DNA of 14,397 nt, taken from positions 1-14,397 of the forward strand of contig JAEZUI010000023.1 of the NCBI GenBank assembly GCA_023421115.1, written 5' to 3'. Below, piece after piece: positions 5,208-13,094 of the stretch. The notes beneath the pieces were generated by a model. That model did no database searches. It was not told where the DNA came from and worked only from the letters and a program-made list of their open reading frames with translations. The stretch is from Bacillota bacterium (GTDB lineage Bacteria > Bacillota > Clostridia > Acetivibrionales > Acetivibrionaceae). Each line of letters starts with the position of its first letter. Position 1 is the first letter of the stretch. Position numbers and translations under genes: made by a program.

Positions 5208-5648
5208 ATGCTATTCATAAAGAAAGAAACGAAGTTACGATTTTACTATTGGACGAATATTGTTCAGAAGAACTTTTTTAAATATCTTGTGGTATGTTTG
5301 TTCGGAGTGAGTATACTACTCAGTTTAGGGATTATTTTGCCGAACTTTACTACACATACATTATTTATGATTGGTATTGAAAATCCGAGAATTCTGCAAA
5401 TCGAAGGGCTGATCCTTGAAAAGGACGAAAAAGGAGGGCGATCTCCTTTAGCAGGTTCGATGATTGAAATCGGCGGATATAAAACAAATGCTGACCAAGA
5501 TGGAAAATATCGACTGAAGTTTTTATCGAAAGCTTATGATGATATCCCTGTCGTAATTCAATCCACGAACGGATTTGTGATTAAACGAATTTCGTTCAGA
5601 TGTGATGAATACAAGAAAACGGAGGAGTTTATTTTAGATGGTAAATAA
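5208..5648 (+). CDS. membrane-anchored protein with carboxypeptidase-regulatory-like domain
   Basis: ATG 5208 follows AGGAGGGGG at a good distance. The 146-residue product has a basic N-terminus, one membrane segment at about residues 25-45 (KYLVVCLFGVSILLSLGIIL), then a soluble domain from about 62 on. That domain reads LQIEGLILEKDEKGGRSPLAGSMIEIGG, then TNADQDGKYRLKF, then a strand-rich tail. The pattern of G-x-V, PLAGAxVxI, TDxDGxYxL is that of the carboxypeptidase-regulatory-like (transthyretin-like) beta-sandwich. Basic residues before the membrane segment suggest the domain faces outward. No catalytic residues are seen, so it is probably a binding or scaffolding part. It overlaps the next gene by 11 bases, so they are coupled. 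Confidence 0.75.
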   Translation: MLFIKKETKLRFYYWTNIVQKNFFKYLVVCLFGVSILLSLGIILPNFTTHTLFMIGIENPRILQIEGLILEKDEKGGRSPLAGSMIEIGGYKTNADQDGKYRLKFLSKAYDDIPVVIQSTNGFVIKRISFRCDEYKKTEEFILDGK

Positions 5649-7005
5649 TCTTCGTGTGGATTGTTGTATTGTAGGTATGGGACCAGCCGGGATTGGTGCG
5701 GCTCTTACTTTACTGGAAAAACAAGATGAGCTCACCTTGGCATGTATTGATGTAGGAGACGTAGTGGAAAAACGATTTTGTTCAGTGTTACAGAAAAGGA
5801 TATGTACTAAGGAAATATCCTGTAATATAATTACTGGTTTCGGTGGATGTTCTCTTTTGAGTGGGGGAAAAATTAGCTTGTTTCCCGCTGGAAGCAAGTT
5901 GGGAAATATCTTAGGATCAGTAGATGAGGCAAAGAAATGTTTAAATGAGGCAAAAGAAAAATGGGGTGGTTTGTTAGGGCGGGATCTACCTTATATATAT
6001 CGGAATACTGTAAAAAAGCAAAAGCATTTTGAGAAGATTGGATTTAACTACAAACACTATGAAGCATATACGTTTTCCGAAATGGAAATCCGAAATGTTT
6101 ACAAAGCGATTCAGGAGAAAATAGAGCAAAGTAAAAATTGGCTAGCTGGCTGTGAATTGCTTAATATAAAACATACTGAAGAGCAATACGTACTCTATTG
6201 TAGGCACCAAGAAGGTGATTTAGTTATTGAAGCAAAGAGGGTTGTTTTTGCTCCAGGCCGTTGGGGTAGACAAACATTAAAGATGCTGAATAAAACACTC
6301 GGTCTGGGGGCTAAGCCCAGTAAAATGGATGTAGGTGTCAGACTGGAGATACCAACAGAGATAGTATCGGAATTAATTGAAGATCATGAGGATTTGAAAC
6401 TAACATTTGATGATGCACGGACGTACTGTGTTTGCAAGGGTGGTAAGGTGGCATCGTACTATTTAGAAGGAATAGGATTCACGGAAGGGTTTTTTGATGC
6501 AACCCATCAAACTAATCAAACTAACTTTGCCATACTTACACGAGTAGATTCTTCTCAATGTAATGACGAAGTTTTTGAGGAAATAAAACGCCGTTCCTTG
6601 GCTTACAGTAAAGGGATGCCGGTTGTGCAGAGCCTTAAAGGCTACTTGGAAAGTAAACAGGGTTCTTGTGAATTTATGACGAGTAGTGGAAAGTCCTTAT
6701 CCGTGGCAGTAGAAGGAGAAATAAAGCACATTTTTCCTGAGACGATTGGAGAAAGGATCAAAAACTCAGTCATCTATTTTTTGGAGAAGACGATAGACAA
6801 GCAATATTGGGATCAAGTTAAGGTCTATGGGCCTGAAGTCGATTACAATGGCCTCGTTTTCCCCGTTAATCCAGATTTTTCGGTGCAAAAAGATATCTAT
6901 ATAATTGGTTCGGGTACCGGACATTTTAGAGGGATTCTACAAGCTTTTTGTTCAGGTATCATTTGTGGCGAAAGTTTGCTGAAGACGGTGAAAAACAATG
7001 ATTAA
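5638..7005 (+). CDS. FAD-dependent oxidoreductase, COG2509-like
   Basis: GGAGGAG precedes ATG 5638 by about 10 bases. The 455-residue protein begins with a Rossmann dinucleotide fold: VDCCIVGMGPAGIGAALTL (GMGPAG at 13-18) and a strand ending IDVGD at about 37-41. GFGGCSLLSGGKISLFPAG (about 67-85) corresponds to the GFGGAG..SDGK signature of COG2509-type uncharacterised FAD-dependent dehydrogenases. A late FAD-binding segment, IYIIGSGTGHFRGILQAFCSGIICG, lies near residues 422-446. The length is about normal. The substrate of this family is not established. Several cysteines (9, 10, 48, 56, 62, 71) lie near the N-terminus. It overlaps the genes on both sides, so it is a fixed operon member rather than a passenger. 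Its role here is unknown. Confidence 0.8.
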   Translation: MVNNLRVDCCIVGMGPAGIGAALTLLEKQDELTLACIDVGDVVEKRFCSVLQKRICTKEISCNIITGFGGCSLLSGGKISLFPAGSKLGNILGSVDEAKKCLNEAKEKWGGLLGRDLPYIYRNTVKKQKHFEKIGFNYKHYEAYTFSEMEIRNVYKAIQEKIEQSKNWLAGCELLNIKHTEEQYVLYCRHQEGDLVIEAKRVVFAPGRWGRQTLKMLNKTLGLGAKPSKMDVGVRLEIPTEIVSELIEDHEDLKLTFDDARTYCVCKGGKVASYYLEGIGFTEGFFDATHQTNQTNFAILTRVDSSQCNDEVFEEIKRRSLAYSKGMPVVQSLKGYLESKQGSCEFMTSSGKSLSVAVEGEIKHIFPETIGERIKNSVIYFLEKTIDKQYWDQVKVYGPEVDYNGLVFPVNPDFSVQKDIYIIGSGTGHFRGILQAFCSGIICGESLLKTVKNND

Positions 7006-8605
7006 AAAACATAAGCGATATATTTATGATGCTTTGTATGGAGCGATTGATCTGGATTTTGATCCAGTTATTTGGAAAGCTATCACAAGCCCTGAATTAC
7101 AACGATTGCGTGAAGTCCGGTTATGCAATATAAATTCCTTATGCTTAACAGGCGGAGCAAATGTTAATCGATTTGAGCATTCTGTTGGCACATGCTATTT
7201 AGCACAGGAGTGCTTAAAGGCGTGGCCATTATTTAATCCTTTGTCAAAGTCGGAAGAACGTCTATTTTTATTAGCTGCTTTATTGCACGATACTGCTAAT
7301 GCGGCATTTGGACATTCTTTGGAATACATTGAGTCTTCAATTGGATTTAATCCAGAGCGTGACTTTGCGTACGCTTTGCAGGGCACAAAAAGTGAAGGAT
7401 ATCAGTATAGGCTTGCCACGTATGAGCAAATCTATTTTGATATGGGTCGAGAATTGGTTAACAATGTGATAACTTCTGAAGAATTTGAAGAGATCGGAAA
7501 AATGGTCTGTGGGAAAGGGCGTATCGGTCCTTTAATTAGTGGGCTTATTGATCTAGATAATATTGATAACGTTTTTCGTATGGCGTACCACATAGGAATT
7601 ATTAAATCTGGAGAAGTTGCTCTAGAGTTAGCAAGAAACATGTGGGTAGATGACTCTGGGCTAGTAGTTAGGCTTGAAGCTAAGCCTTTGCTAAAAGAAT
7701 GGCAGCGTGTTCGCTATGAGTTATATAAGCTCTTGCTTCTTAACCCTGAGGAATTTTCAGGTAAGTGTATGCTAAGCGATGCAATAAGTTTAGCCAAGAT
7801 AAAAGAGCATAATCTTTCCCCGGAAGAACAAAAACTTTCCTGGTACGATATTGATTATGAATTGCTAAAAAAGGTTTATTCTCGTAAAAATCTACGAATG
7901 AGAGTTAAAGAATTTGCATTTGAGTGTAGCATGAATACGGACAGATGTAGAATAGATATATCATCTATTGATGATTTGATAGCGATTTTTAACCAAAACC
8001 AGATTTTTCTGAGTAAAGATTTAGAGATTACGAATCAAAAAAATGGGACTAGTGTTGTTGATCGTCAAAAAGAATATTTTCTAGAATTAGAAGAAGATCG
8101 ATGTAAAGTATATCGAATTGTGCCAAAAGACTTTGATATAGCGAGTATTGTTATGAGGCTAATGAGTGGTAAATTATACGGCTGTCTAGGGATATTCTCT
8201 ACGACTAAGGTGGAGAAATATGCCATGTTTACTTCACTCACTAGCAAATTAGATATAGAGGATGAGATAAATAAAGAATTGAGAAAAGAAATAAAAGATT
8301 CTAGATTTAAAAGTATAATGGTTTCTACTCATCCTATCCTCGATGTAAATAAAACGGAACGAAAACTTTCACTAAAATTTGATGACGGTATAATTAGAGA
8401 ACTAGGGAATTCATCCCGTGAATTATTGATAGGTGTTTTTGCTTCCAACGTTAATCTTAATATGTACGACATTCAAAACCTAAGTGATGGGGTACAGCTA
8501 GAAGTTCGTAAAACTATAGCAAAATATCTTGCAGATAAGGTAGATGACCCGCAGTTAAAAGAGGTGGAGCTATATGCAGAGATCGAAGAAATTCAAAATA
8601 AATAA
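6998..8605 (+). CDS. HD-domain phosphohydrolase, SAMHD1/dGTPase-like
   Basis: This 535-residue protein has an HD core in its first 200 residues. It starts YDALYGAIDLD..ITSPELQRLREVRL, as in COG1078/SAMHD1-type proteins, followed by RFEHSVGT (H61), LLHDTANAAFGH (H97, D98, H106) and LIDLDNIDNVFRMAYHIGI (D187). These give the H..HD..D metal set. Relatives hydrolyse dNTPs to nucleosides plus triphosphate; some bacterial dGTPases protect against phage by depleting nucleotides. The C-terminal 300 or so residues are not assigned and may hold oligomerisation or allosteric parts. ATG 6998 has only a weak GGTG site and overlaps the previous gene by 8 bases, so reinitiation is likely. Substrate preference cannot be read from sequence. 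Confidence 0.85.
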   Translation: MIKKHKRYIYDALYGAIDLDFDPVIWKAITSPELQRLREVRLCNINSLCLTGGANVNRFEHSVGTCYLAQECLKAWPLFNPLSKSEERLFLLAALLHDTANAAFGHSLEYIESSIGFNPERDFAYALQGTKSEGYQYRLATYEQIYFDMGRELVNNVITSEEFEEIGKMVCGKGRIGPLISGLIDLDNIDNVFRMAYHIGIIKSGEVALELARNMWVDDSGLVVRLEAKPLLKEWQRVRYELYKLLLLNPEEFSGKCMLSDAISLAKIKEHNLSPEEQKLSWYDIDYELLKKVYSRKNLRMRVKEFAFECSMNTDRCRIDISSIDDLIAIFNQNQIFLSKDLEITNQKNGTSVVDRQKEYFLELEEDRCKVYRIVPKDFDIASIVMRLMSGKLYGCLGIFSTTKVEKYAMFTSLTSKLDIEDEINKELRKEIKDSRFKSIMVSTHPILDVNKTERKLSLKFDDGIIRELGNSSRELLIGVFASNVNLNMYDIQNLSDGVQLEVRKTIAKYLADKVDDPQLKEVELYAEIEEIQNK

Positions 8606-9839
8606 TTCCGCTTTAGTAAAAGATACTCCAGTATTAAAAATATTAGAAAATATTAATTGGGATTTTTCACATAATACTCTTGTATCACCGGCAGATATTG
8701 TTCCGTTTAATTGTAGAAAGTACCACTGGTTCCCAGGGACGTTTATTCCTCAAATCCCATTTACTTTAATCGAAGTTTTAAGTTTACCGAACGCTACGAT
8801 ATTTGATCCATTCTCGGGGATAGGTACTACTTTTTTTCAAGCACTATCTTTATTGCGTCGACCTATAGGAGTGGAGATTTGTACCGTTGCGGTTAATATT
8901 TGCAAGAACATGCTATTGCTATTTGACCCACGGTTGGATCTTAGTAACCTCAAGGAAGAGATTCTGAATGGTCTCAGTGACTATAAAGACAACATAGACT
9001 ATTCAAATATGGATCTAGGGGAAATTCAGGTTGAAAAATTGAGACCATGGTATGAGAGGGAAACTTTCAATAGGCTTTGTTTTTTATTTGATAAAGAACA
9101 GAAAGCCGAATCTCTCTATTTTCGTGGGGCGATGAAAATCGTAATTTCATCTATCTTAAAGTCGGTGTGTGATCAAGATCGTGGCTGGGGATGCATCGCA
9201 GACAATATGCTCCCAAAAGAAAACCAAATTAAAACTCGAGACGTTTTTGGGAATTTCCGAAAATCAATAAACATTCTGTTTAATGACTTAACCTTGCATA
9301 AACAAACTTTGGGTATGGAATATGAATCTTTCTATGACTCGGTATTACAACAGGAATCGATATTCTATGGCGATGTCCGAAAAGCCGATTTTATAGAGAA
9401 TAATTCGGTAGACCTTGTAATAACGTCTCCGCCGTACCCGAACATGATTGATTATGTTACTTCTCAACGTTTATCCTATTATTATATAGGTGCAAGTATT
9501 CATGATGATTCCGGGATCGAAATAGGTGCACGACATAGACGAAAACGAAAAGATACACTGGAAAAATACATTGATGATATGAAATCTGTAAATAAACTCG
9601 TATCAGCGAAATTGAAACCAGGAGGCTATGCGTGCTATATTATGCCATCCTTCAATACGGATAATACTAAGAACTGTGATCGAAAAAAGGTAACAGATAA
9701 TATCATGTCCTCAATAGAAGAACTTGGGTTGAAGCTCGTCTGCGAATTTGATCGTATTGTCTCTAGCAAAAGAAGAGACCATAATTCAAAGTGGACTTCT
9801 TTGGAACAAGAAAAAATATATATATATAGAAAGGCTTGA
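8574..9839 (+). CDS. DNA methyltransferase with TSPPY motif
   Basis: ATG 8574 follows GAGGTGGAG and overlaps the HD gene by 32 bases. The 421-residue protein has YHWFPGTFIPQIP (about 50-62) leading into S-adenosylmethionine motif I, DPFSGIGTT (78-86), then GVEI (99-102). A middle region of about 180 residues probably reads the target. Catalytic motif IV, DLVITSPPYPN, has TSPPY at 284-288. SPPY is typical of N4-cytosine and some N6-adenine methyltransferases, so this modifies an exocyclic amino group. No restriction endonuclease is seen in the operon. The enzyme could mark self DNA for the nucleotide-acting partners, or act as an orphan modifier. Specificity is unknown. Confidence 0.85.
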   Translation: MQRSKKFKINNSALVKDTPVLKILENINWDFSHNTLVSPADIVPFNCRKYHWFPGTFIPQIPFTLIEVLSLPNATIFDPFSGIGTTFFQALSLLRRPIGVEICTVAVNICKNMLLLFDPRLDLSNLKEEILNGLSDYKDNIDYSNMDLGEIQVEKLRPWYERETFNRLCFLFDKEQKAESLYFRGAMKIVISSILKSVCDQDRGWGCIADNMLPKENQIKTRDVFGNFRKSINILFNDLTLHKQTLGMEYESFYDSVLQQESIFYGDVRKADFIENNSVDLVITSPPYPNMIDYVTSQRLSYYYIGASIHDDSGIEIGARHRRKRKDTLEKYIDDMKSVNKLVSAKLKPGGYACYIMPSFNTDNTKNCDRKKVTDNIMSSIEELGLKLVCEFDRIVSSKRRDHNSKWTSLEQEKIYIYRKA

Positions 9840-9844
9840 TCCGA

Positions 9845-11008
9845 ATGATTTATCATGGACTAATCATTACTGGGACAAGTGGGGCAGGGAAAACAACACT
9901 AACTAGAAATTTAATTGAAAGTGGTGCTTTTGAGCAAGTAAGAGCGGTGATTACCCGACAACCTCGAAAAGATGACGCGGGCGAATATGAGTATATAAGC
10001 AGTGAGGAGTTTCAAACACGGCTAAAATTGAATCAGTTAGTTATAAACACTCAATATCGGGACCAATATTACGGTATAAGTACATCGGCAGTTAATGCCG
10101 TAAAGAAAAAGGGGAAAATTCCAATATTAGTAATTACTCCTGCTTCTTGTAGAGAGTATGAGATGAGAAAAACTAAACCATTTACGTTTTTATCTTGCTT
10201 TATCGATGCGGAAGACGGTGAATTAGATAAAAGATTAATTGCACGCGATGGTGAGATAACTGATACTGTCAAAGATAGCCGTAATAAAGATAGGACCTTT
10301 AAGGATCAATGTTTATATTATATAAGAAATATATCAGTTGAAAAAACTAGTGAATTGATACAGAATTTATGGGAGTTACGCGTGTCAGGAGGCATTCTTT
10401 CTAAGCGATTAATCGAATTAATGCTTAGTTCTAATATGCTTTTAACAAACGCTAATTATGATAATGTCAAAAGCGCATCCTATGATCTATCTTTAGGGGA
10501 TGAATATTACTATAAGGGTAAAATACAAAGACTCAATGCGGATAATCCTTTTTTAGTAATTGAACCTTATGATTACGTTATTGCAACAAGCATAGAGTTG
10601 GCCAATTTTCCAAGAGATATTTCAGGTCGATTTGACCTAGCGGTAAGTTTATTTTGCCAGGGCGTAATTCTTTCAAATGGTCCGTGTGTTGACCCGGGAT
10701 TTCGGGGGCGCTTATTTTGCTTATTGTTTAATACCTCGAATGCCCCAGTTCATTTAAAACGTGGTCAGCACTATGCAACATTGGAATTACAGAAACTAAT
10801 TGAACCGACTATTCCGTACAGCGGAAAGTATCAGGATAAACAGAGTATCGTGGATTATCTTCCCTCCAATGCACTTCAAGGTGGGATAAACGAATTAAAA
10901 AAAGAAGTAGAAAGTTTAAAAAGAGGAAACCAGCTACTGCAAACGGCCATAGCTGGTGGTATTGCTATTTTATTAGCAGTTTTGTCAGTGTTACTGGTTA
11001 TAAAATAA
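9845..11008 (+). CDS. guanylate-kinase-like + dCTP-deaminase/dUTPase-fold fusion with C-terminal membrane anchor
   Basis: ATG 9845 is chosen over TTG 9836 because AGAAAGG sits 10 bases before it. The 387-residue product has four parts. Residues 1-180 are guanylate-kinase-like: P-loop GTSGAGKTT (10-18), then ITRQPRKDDAGEYEYISSEEF (36-56) and YYGIS (75-79). Residues 185-320 have the Dcd/dUTPase fold: SKRLIELMLSSN, ASYDLSLGDEYY, GRFDLAVSLF, CVDPGFRGRL (281-290), PVHLKRGQHYATLEL. Residues 347-363 form a short charged helix and 368-386 a membrane helix. By eye, residues aligning with the E. coli Dcd Ser/Arg (GRSSLAR) and catalytic Glu (VLEF) are replaced (GRFDLAV, CLLF), so ordinary dCTP deamination is doubtful. 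It may bind or sense nucleotides. It is the last gene of the operon. Confidence 0.8.
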   Translation: MIYHGLIITGTSGAGKTTLTRNLIESGAFEQVRAVITRQPRKDDAGEYEYISSEEFQTRLKLNQLVINTQYRDQYYGISTSAVNAVKKKGKIPILVITPASCREYEMRKTKPFTFLSCFIDAEDGELDKRLIARDGEITDTVKDSRNKDRTFKDQCLYYIRNISVEKTSELIQNLWELRVSGGILSKRLIELMLSSNMLLTNANYDNVKSASYDLSLGDEYYYKGKIQRLNADNPFLVIEPYDYVIATSIELANFPRDISGRFDLAVSLFCQGVILSNGPCVDPGFRGRLFCLLFNTSNAPVHLKRGQHYATLELQKLIEPTIPYSGKYQDKQSIVDYLPSNALQGGINELKKEVESLKRGNQLLQTAIAGGIAILLAVLSVLLVIK

Positions 11009-11094
11009 AATTAGGTATAAGGAGTCAGCAGAGAGCTATAGTCTATTGCTTGGTATCTAGGGGCGTATGTGCCATTCAGGTACTAGCCTTTTTC

Positions 11095-11114
11095 TTCGAA
11101 CTCGTCATCCACCA
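11095..11114 (+). other. possible degraded tRNA 3' tail
   Basis: TTCGAAC followed by TCGTCATCCACCA resembles the T-loop to CCA end of a tRNA (tRNA-Val-like ending). It is followed, as tRNA genes often are, by a terminator. No pairing T stem or upstream tRNA arms can be drawn, so it could be a scar or chance. Confidence 0.25.
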
Positions 11115-11116
11115 GT

Positions 11117-11152
11117 AAAAAGCCTTCTGGCACTTGTCAGAAGGCTTTTTTT
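11117..11152 (+). terminator. rho-independent terminator closing the five-gene operon
   Basis: A perfect 13-bp stem, AAAAAGCCTTCTG (11117-11129) with CAGAAGGCTTTTT (11138-11150), has an 8-nt loop and a T-run. It can also work on the minus strand. Confidence 0.9.
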
Positions 11153-11470
11153 GCGTTTGCCCTGAATGGGCGATAACGGTGGTGAAAGTCCACTACAGAC
11201 TTGGAGTATACCTTGTTAGCTTTAAAGGCCGGAAGTATATTATTGTAAATCATCTAATAAACGGTTTGCGAAATTACACCTAACAAACAGGCAACCTCTG
11301 ATACATGAAAGAGTCTTTCGTCAACCTGCATTTTTATTCACCACCTTTTGGCATTATTTATTGTTATGTTATGTAAATGCGAAACTGGATGTATTGTACT
11401 GTGGTTACTTTTTGTAAAAAAATGAAAATCTCCTGTTTTTGGTTTATATATTATAGTATTGAAGCCATTA
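11153..11470 (+). other. gene-free spacer with a possible group II intron fragment
   Basis: No ORF is convincing. Bases about 11165-11235 (GGGCGATAACGGTGGTGAAAG, then TCCACTACAG and CTTGTTAGCTTTAAAGG) recall conserved stretches near the 5' part of bacterial group II introns. No intron-encoded protein or 3' domain V/VI follows, so this would be a small leftover. The rest is AT-rich. A TATAGT at 11452-11457 may be the -10 of the next short ORF. Confidence 0.3.
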
Positions 11471-11491
11471 AAGTGAGGAGAGGAAATCCGA

Positions 11492-11602
11492 ATGAAAAAT
11501 GTTAAAGTAAAAGAATCGGTAGCAAAAGGACTTGGTACATTAAGTAATGGGTCAGGGGGACGGTCCTTTATTGTCGTCTCTACTATACAAATCCGGAACT
11601 AG
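11492..11602 (+). CDS. short ORF, probably truncated by an inserted repeat
   Basis: GAGGAGAGGAAA gives ATG 11492 a good ribosome binding site, and an AT-rich promoter-like stretch precedes it. The peptide starts MKNVKVKESVAKGLGTLSN, a plausible gene start. At about 11549 the sequence GGGTCAGGGGGACGG begins, and the reading frame becomes low-complexity and soon stops. I recall such GGGTCAGGGGGACGG words from dispersed mobile-element ends in this type of genome; this cannot be confirmed here. The original gene is not identifiable. Confidence 0.35.
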   Translation: MKNVKVKESVAKGLGTLSNGSGGRSFIVVSTIQIRN

Positions 11603-11676
11603 AAAACATGAAAAAAAAGCCTTATATATCAAGGGTACTGAAAAATCCGTTTCGGGCAATTTGTGCACCCAGTCAA

Positions 11677-11792
11677 ATGGATGGTATCCGGGACATGCTT
11701 GGTCTATGGGCGGGAGAAAACGGAAGCGCCAAGTTTTGGCTTAGTATCTTAAATAATCTGAAAAAACGGATCGTTCATGATAGCTTCATTAT
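11677..11792 (+). mobile_element. remnant of an IS256-family transposase
   Basis: One frame reads DGIRDMLGLWAGENGSAKFWLSILNNLKKRIVHDSFI, which matches the conserved IS256/Mutator-type segment (pattern DVLGxWxGENESAKFWLxVLNxLKNRGVxDILI). The flanks on both sides do not continue the family, and the frame ends at about 11805. Only some 40 residues of a protein of about 400 remain, so it is a non-functional fragment. Confidence 0.7.
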
Positions 11793-11802
11793 CAGAACAA
11801 CC

Positions 11803-11848
11803 TAAAATGCCTTTAGCCACTACAAAAGTAACGGCCAAAGGCATTTTA
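11803..11848 (-). terminator. terminator of the ATPase gene (bidirectional stem)
   Basis: The 16-nt arms 11803-11818 and 11833-11848 pair with one mismatch around a 14-nt loop, starting 4 bases beyond the stop codon of the minus-strand ATPase gene. A/T-runs lie at both bases of the stem. Confidence 0.7.
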
Positions 11849-11851
11849 AAC

Positions 11852-13081
11852 TTATATCCCCCAAATAGGCACAATCAAATTCTGGCTGTCAAACGCCGAT
11901 AACCTGTCAGTCGTACAAAGTACAGCCCCTGTTCCACGCTCCAAAGTAGTCTTGTCAATCACACCAAACACACGAGTTAGCTGTTTTTGAGGCGTGGCAG
12001 TTTTCTTGATTTCCATGGGGTATAGCTTGCCGCTGTCCTCTAGCAGAATGTCAATCTCCTTAGTATCCTTATCCCGATAGTAATAAATAAAGGCCTCCCA
12101 GCCGCAATTGTGATAGCTCTTGACAATCTCAGATACCGCAAAATTCTCAAGAATCGCACCACTCATGGCACCATTCATCAGGGTATCACTGCTGCTCCAT
12201 TTGGTCAGGTAGGCCACTAAGCCGCAGTCATAGAAATACAGCTTAGGCTTAGTTACCATGCGTTTAAGCATATTGTTGGAATAAGGGTAAAGATAAAACA
12301 CAATGCCCAGTCGCTCTAAAATCCCCAGCCAGTTTTTGGCGGTAATCTGGTCAATGCCGGCAGCGTCAGCGATGGTCTTGTAGTTGAGCATCTGTCCGCA
12401 CAGGGCTGCGGCGGCCGTGATGAAATCCATAAACCTGAGCGAATCAATGGTACCGGAAAGCTCTTTCACATCCCGGTCTATATAGGTACTGATGTAGCTG
12501 GAATACACTGCCCGATGGTCGCTATACTGCCCGCTGATAAGGGCAGGCATACCTCCTCTGAAAATACGCTCATAAAGTGCAGGCGTATCAATAGGCGGGC
12601 GCTCTTTTACCCGCTGTGACAACTGCTCAAAATCCAGCACAAAAGGTGCGGTGAAAGCACCATCAATCTCCGCCTGTGATATGGGAGACATATGCAGCAG
12701 GCAGACACGCCCGGCTAGGGATTCCTGTATCCCCTCCATCAACTTGGATACCTGCGAACCAGTCAACCAAAAGTCACCGGCCCGTCGGTTTTGGTCAACA
12801 TGTATTTTGATATAGGTAAATAGCTCCGGTGCATACTGTACCTCATCGATAAACACCGGCGGTTTGTGGATTTGCAGGAACATCTTCGGATCGTTCTTCG
12901 CCATTTGGCGTTCCGTCAAATCGTCCAGTGTCACATACTCCCGCCCTATGTTTTCCTCCTCCGCCAGTTTTTGCAGCATGGTTGTCTTGCCAACCTGCCT
13001 TGGACCGGTGAGCAGCAGTGCGGGAAATTCCTTGCTAAGACGGAGAAACGTATTCTCCATTGCTCTGTGTATATAATTCAT
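11852..13081 (-). CDS. AAA-type ATPase with DUF4143 domain (COG1373-like)
   Basis: This 409-residue protein begins with the ATPase domain: Walker A GPRQVGKTT (26-34), EYVTLDD, Walker B PPVFIDEVQYAP and the sensor segment FWLTGSQ. The DUF4143-type C-terminal half follows, with YISTYIDRDVKEL, AAALCGQMLNYKTIADAAGID (helix-turn-helix-like), ILERLGIVFYLYPY, KLYFYDCGLVAYL and a PD-(D/E)xK-like region, YYYRDKDTKEIDILLEDSGKLYPMEIKK. Length is normal for the family. ATG 13081 is preceded by GAGGTGAT. The biological role of this widespread family is not settled. The EIDILLE..MEIKK arrangement fits a nuclease-like fold but activity is unproven. It is visibly richer in G+C than the operon to its left, suggesting a different history. 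Confidence 0.85.
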   Translation of the reverse strand: MNYIHRAMENTFLRLSKEFPALLLTGPRQVGKTTMLQKLAEEENIGREYVTLDDLTERQMAKNDPKMFLQIHKPPVFIDEVQYAPELFTYIKIHVDQNRRAGDFWLTGSQVSKLMEGIQESLAGRVCLLHMSPISQAEIDGAFTAPFVLDFEQLSQRVKERPPIDTPALYERIFRGGMPALISGQYSDHRAVYSSYISTYIDRDVKELSGTIDSLRFMDFITAAAALCGQMLNYKTIADAAGIDQITAKNWLGILERLGIVFYLYPYSNNMLKRMVTKPKLYFYDCGLVAYLTKWSSSDTLMNGAMSGAILENFAVSEIVKSYHNCGWEAFIYYYRDKDTKEIDILLEDSGKLYPMEIKKTATPQKQLTRVFGVIDKTTLERGTGAVLCTTDRLSAFDSQNLIVPIWGI

Positions 13082-13094
13082 GAGATCACCTCAT

